From assembly GCF_021049265.1 (NCBI RefSeq), contig NZ_CP088018.1:62001-126000 (forward strand): a stretch of 64,000 nt of DNA, written 5' to 3'. Shown here piece by piece: positions 16,321 through 25,166 of the stretch. Positions within the stretch are counted from its first letter, which is position 1. Every line of letters begins with the position of its first letter. Source of the stretch: Ruania suaedae. Lineage in GTDB: Bacteria > Actinomycetota > Actinomycetes > Actinomycetales > Beutenbergiaceae. Below the pieces are notes generated by a model that had not been told where the DNA came from, ran no database searches, and saw nothing but the letters and a program-made list of their open reading frames with translations. A program made the translations under genes and the position numbers.

Positions 16321-17118
16321 ATGAGCGGGCGCAGCACGGACGCTCACCGGACCGGCATGTCGCTGGGGGTGGGCGTCGTCGGCGTGCTCGCGGGCCTGCT
16401 GTTCGCCACCAACGCCTCGCTGTTCGCCGGCGAGGACAACCGTCAGCCGGTGGACCTGGAGGATCTGGTCCGCTCCGAGGCCGCCCGACTGGACGAGACG
16501 AACGCCCGCTACCAATCCCTCGAGGATGAGGTGAACGAGCTGCTCGCCCGGGATGCCTCCGTCGGCACCGGCGACCCGCTGACGCCGGCCACCGAGATGG
16601 CGGCCGGGCGCACCGCCGTCAGCGGCCCGGGGGTCACGGTGTCGTTGTCGGACTCCCCGCTCATCCACGACGCGCCCGAGGGCGTCAGCGCGGACTCCCT
16701 GCTCGTCCACCAGCAGGACCTGGAGGGCGTGATCAACGCGCTCTGGTCCGGTGGCGCCGAGGCGATCACCGTGCAGGGGCACCGGCTGGGGCCGCTCACC
16801 GACATCCGCTGCGTCGGGAACGTGCTGCTGGTGGACGGCAACGTCTACTCCCCTCCCTACATCATCTCCGGCATCGGCGAGGTGGACGCCCTCCGCGCCG
16901 GGCTCGACCAGTCCCCCGCCGTGCGCACGTACCGCGAGTACGTGGACAGGGTGAGCCTGGGATACTCGGTCGAGGACGAGGAGCGGCTCGAGATGCCGCG
17001 GATCGAGGGGGGCCTGTCGATGGAGTACGCACGACTGCCGGGCGAGGAGCCCATCAGCTGGCAGCCGGCCGCGGGGCCTGGTCTCGCCGACCTTGACGAC
17101 CTGGGAGACATCGGATGA
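16321..17118 (+). CDS. DUF881 family membrane-anchored protein (Rv0012-like)
   Basis: A 265-residue protein: one N-terminal membrane segment (about 13-35), a coiled-coil-like stretch LDETNARYQSLEDEVNELLARD (about 56-77), then the DUF881 domain (TAVSGPGVTVSLSDSP through the DIRCVGN and VYSPPYIISGIG signatures). The family has no established biochemical activity but is regularly found in the crgA-trpG-pknB block. The start is the ATG preceded by a leaderless -10. Its stop overlaps the sortase start (ATGA). Confidence 0.88.
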   Translation: MSGRSTDAHRTGMSLGVGVVGVLAGLLFATNASLFAGEDNRQPVDLEDLVRSEAARLDETNARYQSLEDEVNELLARDASVGTGDPLTPATEMAAGRTAVSGPGVTVSLSDSPLIHDAPEGVSADSLLVHQQDLEGVINALWSGGAEAITVQGHRLGPLTDIRCVGNVLLVDGNVYSPPYIISGIGEVDALRAGLDQSPAVRTYREYVDRVSLGYSVEDEERLEMPRIEGGLSMEYARLPGEEPISWQPAAGPGLADLDDLGDIG

Positions 17119-17906
17119 GCCGCCTGGACGAGATCGCGCAGGACCAGCGGGACGAGGAGGAGGCGGCGTCCCGCCGGCGTGTCCAGCGGCCGCGGCGCGC
17201 GAGCGTCGGAGCCAGCCTCGTCGGGGGGTTCGGCGAACTGCTGATCACCGCCGGCCTGCTGCTGGGCCTGTTCGTGGTGTGGCAGCTGTGGTGGACCGAC
17301 GTGGAAGGCGCGCGGGAGGCTGACCAGGCCGTCTCGCAGTTCACCGAGGGTCTCGAGGTGGAGATCCCCGAGGTCGCCGGGCAGGAGCGCACCGAGGAGC
17401 CCCCGGCCGAACCGGAGCCGGTCGACCTCTCCGGCGAGACGTTCGCCGCGCTGTGGGTCCCCGACTGGGGCACTGACTACCGGTGGCCCGTGGCCGAAGG
17501 CGTCTCGCGGCCCGACGTGCTCGACGCCGGGATGGTCGGCCACTACCCCGACACTGCCATGCCCGGGCAGGTCGGCAACTTCTCCGTAGCCGGTCACCGC
17601 CAGACCTACGGCCGCCCGTTCTACGACATCGACACCCTCGCCGCCGGCGACTCGGTCATCGTGCAGACCCACACCGCCTGGTACGTCTACAAGGTCACCG
17701 ACCACCGCATCGTGCTGCCCACCGAGATCGACGTCATCGCACCGGTGCCCGGCGAGCCCGGCGTGGAGGCGAGCGAGGCGATGCTCACCCTGACCACCTG
17801 TCACCCGCTGTGGTCCACCGCGGAGCGCTACATCGTGCACGCGCAGCTGGACCACTGGATCCCGCTCGAGGACGGGATGCCCGCCGAGCTGTTGGAGGCT
17901 TCCTGA
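17115..17906 (+). CDS. srtE: Class E sortase
   Basis: A 263-residue transpeptidase that cleaves a C-terminal sorting signal and attaches the protein to the cell wall. A basic N-terminus and one membrane segment (about 38-58) precede a Pro/Glu-rich linker and the sortase barrel. The catalytic triad is visible: His161 (VAGHRQTYG), Cys229 (LTTCHPL) and Arg238 (AERYIVHA). Class E enzymes favour LAxTG signals; the surface protein at 28230-30605 ends in LAETG. The gene overlaps DUF881 and the following small gene, so the group is translationally coupled. Confidence 0.93.
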   Translation: MSRLDEIAQDQRDEEEAASRRRVQRPRRASVGASLVGGFGELLITAGLLLGLFVVWQLWWTDVEGAREADQAVSQFTEGLEVEIPEVAGQERTEEPPAEPEPVDLSGETFAALWVPDWGTDYRWPVAEGVSRPDVLDAGMVGHYPDTAMPGQVGNFSVAGHRQTYGRPFYDIDTLAAGDSVIVQTHTAWYVYKVTDHRIVLPTEIDVIAPVPGEPGVEASEAMLTLTTCHPLWSTAERYIVHAQLDHWIPLEDGMPAELLEAS

Positions 17907-18067
17907 TGTATGCCGCGATCTGGCGGATCCTTCCCGGCCCCGCAGCCGTGAAGGCACTGCTGTCCCTGATCCTGCTCGCCGCGGTCGTCGCCGTGCTGTT
18001 CACGTGGGTGTTCCCGGCGATCGCCCCCTACATGCCGTTCAACGACCAGACGGTCGGAGGGTCCTGA
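17906..18067 (+). CDS. Small single-pass membrane protein
   Basis: A 53-residue protein with one hydrophobic segment (about 17-40, ALLSLILLAAVVAVLFTWVF) and a short polar tail. ATG 17906 overlaps the sortase stop by one base and its own stop overlaps the trpG start, so it belongs to the operon. Small membrane proteins at this position between sortase and trpG occur in other actinobacteria; no function is assigned. Confidence 0.8.
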   Translation: MYAAIWRILPGPAAVKALLSLILLAAVVAVLFTWVFPAIAPYMPFNDQTVGGS

Positions 18068-18699
18068 TGGCGCGGGTGCTCGTGGTCGACAACTACGACA
18101 GCTTCGTCTACACGATCGTCGGCTACCTGCAGCAGCTGGCGGCCGAGACGGTGGTCCTGCGCAACGACGACCCCGCGCTCGCCGAGCCGGAGGTGCTCGA
18201 GGGCTACGACGGCGTGCTCGTCTCGCCCGGGCCTGGCACTCCCAAGGAGGCGGGCGAGTCGCTGCGCATCATCGAACGCTGCGCCGAGGCCGGCCTGCCG
18301 ATGCTCGGGGTGTGCCTGGGACACCAGGCGCTCGGCGAACTCTTCGGCGGTGTGGTCACCCACTCCCCGGAACTGATGCACGGCAAGACCTCGCAGGTCT
18401 CCCACGAGGGAGCCGGCGTCTTCGAGGGGCTGCCCTCCCCGTTCACCGCCACCCGCTACCACTCCCTCGCGGTGACGGCCGAGACGGTGCCGGCCGAGCT
18501 CGAGGTCACGGCCACCACCGCGAACGGCATCGTGATGGGGCTGGAGCACCACTCGCTGCCGCTGCACGGGGTGCAGTTCCACCCCGAGTCGGTCCTCACC
18601 GAGGGCGGGCACCGGCTGCTCGCGAACTGGCTGGCGGTGACCGGTGACTCCGGCGCCGTGGCCCGCTCGTCCGGGATGGCGCCGCTCGTCACCCGCTGA
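18067..18699 (+). CDS. trpG: Anthranilate/aminodeoxychorismate synthase glutaminase subunit (TrpG/PabA type)
   Basis: A 210-residue class I glutamine amidotransferase that supplies ammonia to a chorismate-using partner. The triad is complete: Cys83 in GVCLGHQ, His172 and Glu174 in FHPES; the oxyanion motif SPGPGTP and N-terminal VVDNYDSFVY are also present. In M. tuberculosis the corresponding gene at this locus is named trpG, but the partner subunit is not adjacent, so a role in folate (PabA) is equally possible. It converges on pknB with a 19-base gap. Confidence 0.92.
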   Translation: MARVLVVDNYDSFVYTIVGYLQQLAAETVVLRNDDPALAEPEVLEGYDGVLVSPGPGTPKEAGESLRIIERCAEAGLPMLGVCLGHQALGELFGGVVTHSPELMHGKTSQVSHEGAGVFEGLPSPFTATRYHSLAVTAETVPAELEVTATTANGIVMGLEHHSLPLHGVQFHPESVLTEGGHRLLANWLAVTGDSGAVARSSGMAPLVTR

Positions 18700-18718
18700 C
18701 GCGACTGATCGAGGGCGG

Positions 18719-20680
18719 TCAGCCGTTCCCGCTGTTGTCACTGTTGGGATTGCCACCACTGTTCGGGTTGCCGCCGCCGTTCCCGCCGTCCGCACCGTCG
18801 TCGGTGTCCGCGCCGTCGTTGCCGCCGTCGGCTCCGTCATCATCGGCGCCCTCGTCGGCGGAGTCGCCCGTCGGTTCCTCGGTGGGCTCCTCGGTCGGTT
18901 CCTCGGTGGGCTCCGGCGCGGGCACGGAGACCTCCAGATCGACAGTGCTGCCGATCGGGATCACGCCTTCGCGGCTCTGGCTCAGCACCACGCCGATGTC
19001 GCCCTCGCTGACCTCGCGCTCGGTGATCGCGACGTTGAGGTTGAGCTCATCGAGGATGTTGCGCACCTCCTCGAGGTCCCGCCCGGTGATGTCCTCGAGC
19101 TCGACGTTGCCGGTCCCGAGCACCACCTGGATCTGCTCATCCGGCGCGACCGAGCTCCCGGCCTCCGGATCGGTGCGGATGGCCTCGTCGGCGTCGTACT
19201 CGGGGTTGTTCTCGGTGGAGGTGCTGATCCCGGCGGCGTCGAAGCCGGTATCGATGAGCACCTGACGGGCCCGGTCCTGCGAGAGCCCCTCCACGTCAGG
19301 GATCTCGATCGCGTCCGGACCGGTCGAGAACCAGACCGTGACCGGGCTCTCCGGCTCCACGGCCGTCTCGGGGCCGGGATCGGATCGGATGGCCTGATCG
19401 GCCGGGACCTCGGGATCGGCCTCGGACTCGACCACGAGCTCCAGGCCCTCGTACCCCTCGATCGGGGCGCCGTCCTCATCGAGCGGGATCACCTCGGCCA
19501 GCGCGGTGCGTGCCTCGTCCTGGGTCATGCCGGCCACGTCGGGCACGGTGACCTGCGGCGGCTCCTCGGGCTCGCCGGCCGGCCGGTTGAGCAGCAGCAG
19601 CACGATGGCGACGGCGGCGATCACCCCGACGGTGGCCAGGATCCAGATGAGTGCCTTGTTCGAGCGCGGCTCGTCCTCCTCGACGGCCTCGGCGCGGGTC
19701 TCCCGGCGGCTCGGCGGCGGCTCGGAGCCCATGCCGCCCAGCACCTGGGTGGCACCGGCCGCCGCTCCGGCGGCGCCCGCGGCACCGGCGAGCGCGCCGA
19801 CGGCGGGCGCCCGGACCACGCCGTCGGAGATCGCGGCGTCCAGGTCGGAGCGGAACTCCGCGGCGGTGGAGTAACGCTGGTCGCGATCCTTGGCGAGGGC
19901 CTTCATCACGATCCGGTCCAGCGCCTCGGGCACGTCGGAGGCGCGCGAGCTCGGCGGCTGCGCCTGCTCGCTGACGTGCTGGTAGGCCACCGAGACGGCG
20001 GAGTCACCGGTGAACGGCGGCTGCCCGGTGAGCAGTTCGTAGAGCAGGCAGCCGGTGGAGTAGAGGTCGGACCGGGTGTCCACGACCTCCCCGCGGGCCT
20101 GCTCGGGGCTGAGGTACTGAGCCGTTCCGACCACGGCCTGGGTCTGGGTCATCGTGGCCGCCGAGTCGGCCATGGCGCGGGCGATGCCGAAGTCCATCAC
20201 CTTCACCGCGCCGGTGGGGGTGAGCATCACGTTCGCGGGCTTGATGTCGCGGTGCACGATGCCGGCGTGGTGGGAGTACTCCAGCGCGGAGAGCACACCC
20301 TGGGTGATCTCGACCGCCTCGTCCAGGGGTAGCGCCGAGCCGTCGCGCAGGAGGTCGCGGACCGTGTGACCCTCGACGTACTCCATCACGATGAAGGGGA
20401 TCATCGTCTCCGACCCGTCGGGGCCGGTCACGGCCTGCTCGCCGGTGTCGTACACCGAGACGATCGCCGGGTGGTTCAGCGACGCCGCCGATTGCGCCTC
20501 GCGCTGGAAGCGGGTGTGGAAACTCGGGTCCCGGGCGAGGTCGGAGCGCAGCACCTTGATGGCCACGGACCGGCCGAGCCGGTTGTCCTTGCCGATGAAC
20601 ACCTCGGCCATACCGCCGCGACCGATCAGCTCACCGATCTCGTAGCGGCCCGCGAGCACCCGGGGAACGTCGTTGGCCAC
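18719..20680 (-). CDS. pknB: Serine/threonine protein kinase with PASTA domains, PknB
   Basis: A 653-residue transmembrane kinase that senses peptidoglycan fragments and phosphorylates division and wall-synthesis proteins. Kinase domain about 10-285 with Lys42, catalytic Asp145 (HRDIKPAN) and DFG Asp163; activation loop TMTQTQAVVGTAQY. Membrane segment about 343-365, then three PASTA repeats (about 376-453, 456-523, 526-587) and an unusual acidic/Gly/Asn-rich tail with three EPTE repeats. Mycobacterial PknB has four PASTA repeats. The GTG start abuts the pknA stop, with AAGGAAC as ribosome-binding site. Confidence 0.95.
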   Translation of the reverse strand: MANDVPRVLAGRYEIGELIGRGGMAEVFIGKDNRLGRSVAIKVLRSDLARDPSFHTRFQREAQSAASLNHPAIVSVYDTGEQAVTGPDGSETMIPFIVMEYVEGHTVRDLLRDGSALPLDEAVEITQGVLSALEYSHHAGIVHRDIKPANVMLTPTGAVKVMDFGIARAMADSAATMTQTQAVVGTAQYLSPEQARGEVVDTRSDLYSTGCLLYELLTGQPPFTGDSAVSVAYQHVSEQAQPPSSRASDVPEALDRIVMKALAKDRDQRYSTAAEFRSDLDAAISDGVVRAPAVGALAGAAGAAGAAAGATQVLGGMGSEPPPSRRETRAEAVEEDEPRSNKALIWILATVGVIAAVAIVLLLLNRPAGEPEEPPQVTVPDVAGMTQDEARTALAEVIPLDEDGAPIEGYEGLELVVESEADPEVPADQAIRSDPGPETAVEPESPVTVWFSTGPDAIEIPDVEGLSQDRARQVLIDTGFDAAGISTSTENNPEYDADEAIRTDPEAGSSVAPDEQIQVVLGTGNVELEDITGRDLEEVRNILDELNLNVAITEREVSEGDIGVVLSQSREGVIPIGSTVDLEVSVPAPEPTEEPTEEPTEEPTGDSADEGADDDGADGGNDGADTDDGADGGNGGGNPNSGGNPNSDNSGNG

Positions 20681-22216
20681 TTAGCGTTCCTTCACTGTCT
20701 CGGGGAGGGGCTCAGACCACCGGCCGGGCCGGACCAGGAGGGTCAGGACTGCCACCGACGGCGATGCTGCAGCGCCCAGCCTACTGAACAACGCCACCAG
20801 GAGTGTCGTCAGCGCCACGGCGGCGACCGCCAGCACGATCCAGCGGCCCGTCCGGCCGAGCCGCTCCAGCAGGCCGATCGGGCCGTGCCGCGGACCGGTC
20901 CGGTCGGCACTGCGGTCGCCACCGCGGGCCCCGGGGCGCAGATCCCGGCGCGTCAGCGGCCCGGGGGAGGGGTCCGAACCGGAGGTGGGGCGGGGGCGCC
21001 GCGTCTGTGTGGGGGCCTGGCGTGTCTCAGGTGGCGGCTCAGGGAGCGGCACGCGGTACCGGTGGGCGTGCCCCTCGACCGGTCGCCAGCGCGGTGCCAG
21101 GGCGTCCTCGGGCGCGGGGACCGGGGCGTCGCGGTCATCCTCGGCACGGTCGGCATCACCATCGCCGGCCCGGTGGTCCCCGGCCGGCCGTGATGCTCGG
21201 GCCGCCACCATCGGGTTGCGCCGCGCCGCCTCGGCCAGGGTGCGCCGATGCCCACCGGCGGGTGACTCCGGGACCGTCGGAGCGGCAGAACTGGCGCCGC
21301 GAGCCGGCTCCGGCACGGGGGCCGGCGCGCGGGTGGGTGGCGGCGCCGGTGCGGCGACCGCCGTGGCCGGTGGCTCGTCGACCTCGATCGGCACCCGCAG
21401 CGCCTCGGTCAGCGCCTCCAGCGTGCGGGCCAGCGATGCCGCCGAGCGTGGCCGCTGCTCGGGATCCTTGGCCAGCATGTGCCGCACGATCTCCTGCACG
21501 CGCTCGTCGACGTCCTCCGGCAGGGCAGGCACCTGCTGGTTCACGTGCGCGAAGGCGATGTCCACCTGGGAGGTGCCGGTGAAGGGGCGCCGCCCGGCGA
21601 GCGCCTCATAGGCGACCACCCCGAGTGCGTAGATGTCCCCGGCGCCGGTGGCCGCCCGGCCCATCGCCTGCTCCGGCGGCAGGTACTGGGCAGTCCCCAT
21701 CACCATCCCGGCGGCGGTCATCGGCGCCTGGTTGGCGCCGAGCGAGATCCCGAAATCGGTGATCTTCACGTACCCGTCCCGGGTGAGCAGGATGTTGGAC
21801 GGCTTGACGTCGCGGTGGACCACCCCGGCCATGTGCGCGGTGTGCAGGGCGCGCGCGGTCTGGGCCAGGATCGGCAGCACCTGCGCCGGCTCCAAGGTCC
21901 GCTCACGGCGCAGCAGGTCCTCCAGCGACTCGCCCAGGACGAGCTCCATGATCAGGTAGCCCGAGCCGCGCTGCTCGCCGTAGTCGTACATGGCGGCGAT
22001 GTTCTGGTGGGACAGCGCGGCGGAGTTGCGGGCCTCGGCGCGCAGGCGCTCCAGGAAAAGGGTGTCCCCGGCGAACTCCGCGCGCAGCACCTTGGCCGCC
22101 ACGTGGCGGCGCAGGTGCAGGTCGGTCGCGACCCAGATCTCCCCCATGCCCCCGGTGGCGAGCCGCTCGGTGAGCTCGTACCGTCCCCCGAGCAGTAACC
22201 CTGCTGTCGGCGTCAT
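20681..22216 (-). CDS. pknA: Serine/threonine protein kinase PknA
   Basis: A 511-residue kinase of the growth and division cluster. Kinase domain about 12-275 with Lys42, catalytic Asp136 (HRDVKPSN) and DFG Asp154. A long Pro/Ala/Arg-rich region (about 285-455) leads to a membrane segment (about 462-482) and a short outside tail without PASTA repeats. ATG 22216 overlaps the pbpA stop (ATGA). It and PknB probably phosphorylate overlapping targets, including FHA proteins encoded upstream in the same operon. Confidence 0.93.
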   Translation of the reverse strand: MTPTAGLLLGGRYELTERLATGGMGEIWVATDLHLRRHVAAKVLRAEFAGDTLFLERLRAEARNSAALSHQNIAAMYDYGEQRGSGYLIMELVLGESLEDLLRRERTLEPAQVLPILAQTARALHTAHMAGVVHRDVKPSNILLTRDGYVKITDFGISLGANQAPMTAAGMVMGTAQYLPPEQAMGRAATGAGDIYALGVVAYEALAGRRPFTGTSQVDIAFAHVNQQVPALPEDVDERVQEIVRHMLAKDPEQRPRSAASLARTLEALTEALRVPIEVDEPPATAVAAPAPPPTRAPAPVPEPARGASSAAPTVPESPAGGHRRTLAEAARRNPMVAARASRPAGDHRAGDGDADRAEDDRDAPVPAPEDALAPRWRPVEGHAHRYRVPLPEPPPETRQAPTQTRRPRPTSGSDPSPGPLTRRDLRPGARGGDRSADRTGPRHGPIGLLERLGRTGRWIVLAVAAVALTTLLVALFSRLGAAASPSVAVLTLLVRPGRWSEPLPETVKER

Positions 22217-23670
22217 TCGGCGAGCACCGCCTGGATGATCTGGCGCGCGACCGGCGCGGCCACGGAGGCCCCGGTGCCCTCGTCCCCGAAGGCGCCGCCG
22301 TCCTCGACCACGACGGCGACGGCGATCTGCGGGTCGTCGGCCGGGGCGAAGGCGGTGAACCACGCGTCGGGGGCGATGTCGTCGTCCAGGCCGGTCTCCG
22401 CCGTCCCGGTCTTGCCCGCCACCTGGACGCCGGAGATCTGCCCAGGGGACCCGGTGCCGTTGTCGACCACGTTGACCATCAGGTCCCGCATCGTCGCGGC
22501 GGTGCTCGCCGAGATCGGCTCGGCGAACACCTCCGGCTCGGTGCGGGAAGTCACCTGGAGGTCGGGCCCACGCTCGGTGGCGATGAGGTAGGGGCGCATC
22601 AGGTCGCCGTCGTTGGCCACGGCCGCCGAGACCATCGCCATCTGCAACGGCGTGACGCGCACGTCGAACTGGCCGATGGCGCTCATCGCGGTCTGGGCCG
22701 GGTCCGGGTCGGCCGGGAACTGGCTCGGTGTCACCGACATCGGCACGTCCAGCGACTCCCCGAAGCCGAAGGCCTGGGCCTGCTCGCGCAGGGCGTCGTC
22801 GCCGAACTCGACGGCGAGGCTCGCGAACGGCGTATTGCACGAGACCTGCAAGGCGTACTCCAGCGTCACCGTGTCCCCGCCGCAGGTACCGCCGCCGGGG
22901 TTGCGTAGCATCGTGTCCTGCGTGCCGGGCAGCAGGTACTCGGTCGGGGCCTCGATCTCGGTGTCGGGCTGGTACTCACCGGACTCGAGCAGCATCGCCA
23001 GGTCGATGAGCTTGAAGGTCGAGCCCGGTGCGTACAGGTTGCCGCCGATGGTGCGGTTGAACAGGGGGTCACCCTCGTCCTCGACGAGCTCGGCGTAGGC
23101 GGTGTTGACGTCAGCGGTGGAGTGCGCGGCGAGCACGTTCGGGTCGTAGCTCGGGCGCGAGACCATCGCCAGGATGGCGCCGGTGGCGGGGTCGAGGGCC
23201 ACGGCGGCGCCGGTGCGCCCGTCGAGGGCGTCCCAGGCCGCCTGCTGGGCGGCGGGGTCGATCGTCAGCTCCACCGAGCCGCCGCCCTGCTCTGCGCCGG
23301 TGAACAGGGTGCGCACCCGGGAGAGCAGCAGCGAATCGTCGGTGCCGTTGAGCACGGTGTTGGCGGCGCGTTCCATCCCGGTGGCCCGGTACAGGCCGTA
23401 CCAGCCGGTCACCGGTGCATAGAGCGGACCGTCGGCGTACATGCGCTGGTACCCGAACGGGTCATCGACCGGCTCGGAGGAGGCGACCGGCTCCCCGGCC
23501 ACCACGATCGGCCCACGGTCCTGACCGTGGTCGCGGTAGAGGGTGCGCACGTTCCGGGAGTCCGCATTCAGGGAGGACGCCTGGAAGTACTGCACGTAGG
23601 TGGCCGACCCCATGAGGGCCACGAACATGACGATGACCAGCACCGAGAGGCGCCGTAGCGGAGTGTTCAT
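22213..23670 (-). CDS. pbpA: Penicillin-binding protein 2 family transpeptidase PbpA
   Basis: A 485-residue class B penicillin-binding protein that crosslinks peptidoglycan. One N-terminal membrane anchor (about 8-27); transpeptidase motifs STFK (Ser217, Lys220), SCN (277-279) and KTG (420-422) are all intact. ATG 23670 overlaps the rodA stop by four bases. It should work with the SEDS glycosyltransferase RodA encoded immediately upstream. The length agrees with mycobacterial PbpA. Confidence 0.95.
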   Translation of the reverse strand: MNTPLRRLSVLVIVMFVALMGSATYVQYFQASSLNADSRNVRTLYRDHGQDRGPIVVAGEPVASSEPVDDPFGYQRMYADGPLYAPVTGWYGLYRATGMERAANTVLNGTDDSLLLSRVRTLFTGAEQGGGSVELTIDPAAQQAAWDALDGRTGAAVALDPATGAILAMVSRPSYDPNVLAAHSTADVNTAYAELVEDEGDPLFNRTIGGNLYAPGSTFKLIDLAMLLESGEYQPDTEIEAPTEYLLPGTQDTMLRNPGGGTCGGDTVTLEYALQVSCNTPFASLAVEFGDDALREQAQAFGFGESLDVPMSVTPSQFPADPDPAQTAMSAIGQFDVRVTPLQMAMVSAAVANDGDLMRPYLIATERGPDLQVTSRTEPEVFAEPISASTAATMRDLMVNVVDNGTGSPGQISGVQVAGKTGTAETGLDDDIAPDAWFTAFAPADDPQIAVAVVVEDGGAFGDEGTGASVAAPVARQIIQAVLAE

Positions 23671-25166
23671 GGGTGTGGCACCACCTCGGTGTGCTGATCG
23701 CCGCCGTCATCCTCGCCTCGCCGGCCCTGGGAGGGGTGGCTGGGCTCGCGGGTGGCGGCGGCCGCCTCGGTCCGGGAACCGAGGGCGATCAGGGCGGTCT
23801 CGTTGCCCACGATCTGGCCCCCGCCCTCCGAGGCCGGACGGCGGGAGGAGTCGGAGATGCGCAGCAGCAGGCCGATGATGATCCAGTTCGACACCAGCGA
23901 GGACCCGCCGGCGGCCATGAAGGGCATGGTCAGACCGGTCAGCGGGATCAGGCGCGTGACTCCTCCGACCACGACGAAGCACTGGAAGGCGATCGTGAAG
24001 GCGAGTCCGGAGGCGAGCAGCTTGCCGAAGCCGTCCCGGACGCCGATCGCCATCCGCAGGCCGCGCTGGGCCAGCACGAGGTAGATGAGCAGGATCGCGA
24101 CCAGGCCGGTCAGGCCCAGCTCCTCACCGAGGGCGGAGATGATGAAGTCGGAGTTGGCGTGGGTGGTCAGGTGCGGGAACCCCTCGCCCCAGCCGGCGCC
24201 CATCAGCCCGCCCAGGGCGAGTCCGAACAACCCGCGGACCAGCTGACCCGAACCGCCGAACTCGCGGTTGTAGATCTCGGGGTCGAGGGCGTTGAGCCAG
24301 ATGTCGAACCGGTCGGCCACGTGCGGGAACAGGCTGACCGCGAGCAGGGCACCGGCGGCGAACATCAGCAGCCCGATGAGGATCCAGCTGACGCGTTCGG
24401 TGGCCACGTAGAGCATCGCCACGAACAGACCGAAGAAGAGCAGCGAGGTGCCCAGGTCCCGCTCGACCACGAGCACGCCGATCGCCACAGCCCACGCCAG
24501 CAGCAGCGGGCCGAGATCCCGCAGGCGGGGCAGCTGCAGACCGAGGATCTTCGGCCCGGCGAGCGTCAGCACGTCCCGGTTGGTGACCAGGTACCCGGCG
24601 AAGAAGACGGCCAGCAGGATCTTCGCGATCTCGGCCGGCTGGAAGGAGAGCGGGCCCAGCTCGATCCACAGCTGGGCGCCGTTACGGCTCACGCCCAGCC
24701 CGGGGGTCATCGGCAGTATCAGCAGCACCAGGCCCGCGACCATCGCGGTGAAGGTGTAGCGGCGCAACGTGCGGTGGTCGCGCAGCGCGATGATCACCGC
24801 GGTGGCGAGAACCGCGCCGAGGGCTGTCCACATCAGCTGCCGGGGGCCGGCGGCGAAGGGGATGCCTCGGGCGGTCATGCCGATGTCGATGCGGTGGATC
24901 ATCGCCAGCCCGATCCCGTTCAGGGCCAGCACCAAGGGCACGAGCAACGGGTCGGCGTAGCGGGCGCGCCAACGCACCGCCAGGTGCAGCACCACGGCGA
25001 CGGCGACCAGCACCAGGACGTAGGTGAGGAAGCCCTCCGGCAGGGTGCCGCCGGTGTTGAGCCCGACGAGGGCGTAGCCGCCCACGCCCAGGGCGACGGC
25101 GAGCAGCAGCAGCCACACCTCGATCGCGCGGCCCGTGCGGATCCTGCTCGGTGCGACGGTGGCCAT
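23667..25166 (-). CDS. rodA: SEDS peptidoglycan glycosyltransferase RodA/FtsW family
   Basis: A 499-residue polytopic membrane protein that polymerises lipid II. Many hydrophobic segments begin at IEVWLLLLAVALGVGGYALVG; the SEDS motifs are present, including the VVERDLGTSLL region and the HANSDFIISALGEELG loop. ATG 25166 overlaps the pstP stop by one base (TGATG). A hydrophilic tail of about 45 residues extends beyond the last segment. It forms the expected pair with PbpA. Confidence 0.95.
   Translation of the reverse strand: MATVAPSRIRTGRAIEVWLLLLAVALGVGGYALVGLNTGGTLPEGFLTYVLVLVAVAVVLHLAVRWRARYADPLLVPLVLALNGIGLAMIHRIDIGMTARGIPFAAGPRQLMWTALGAVLATAVIIALRDHRTLRRYTFTAMVAGLVLLILPMTPGLGVSRNGAQLWIELGPLSFQPAEIAKILLAVFFAGYLVTNRDVLTLAGPKILGLQLPRLRDLGPLLLAWAVAIGVLVVERDLGTSLLFFGLFVAMLYVATERVSWILIGLLMFAAGALLAVSLFPHVADRFDIWLNALDPEIYNREFGGSGQLVRGLFGLALGGLMGAGWGEGFPHLTTHANSDFIISALGEELGLTGLVAILLIYLVLAQRGLRMAIGVRDGFGKLLASGLAFTIAFQCFVVVGGVTRLIPLTGLTMPFMAAGGSSLVSNWIIIGLLLRISDSSRRPASEGGGQIVGNETALIALGSRTEAAAATREPSHPSQGRRGEDDGGDQHTEVVPHP

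Noticed and set aside
18841-18925. Repeated GGTTCCTCGGTGGGCTCCTCGG-type DNA as a CRISPR or satellite repeat
   Set aside because: It encodes the EPTE repeats of the PknB tail in frame; there are no spacers.
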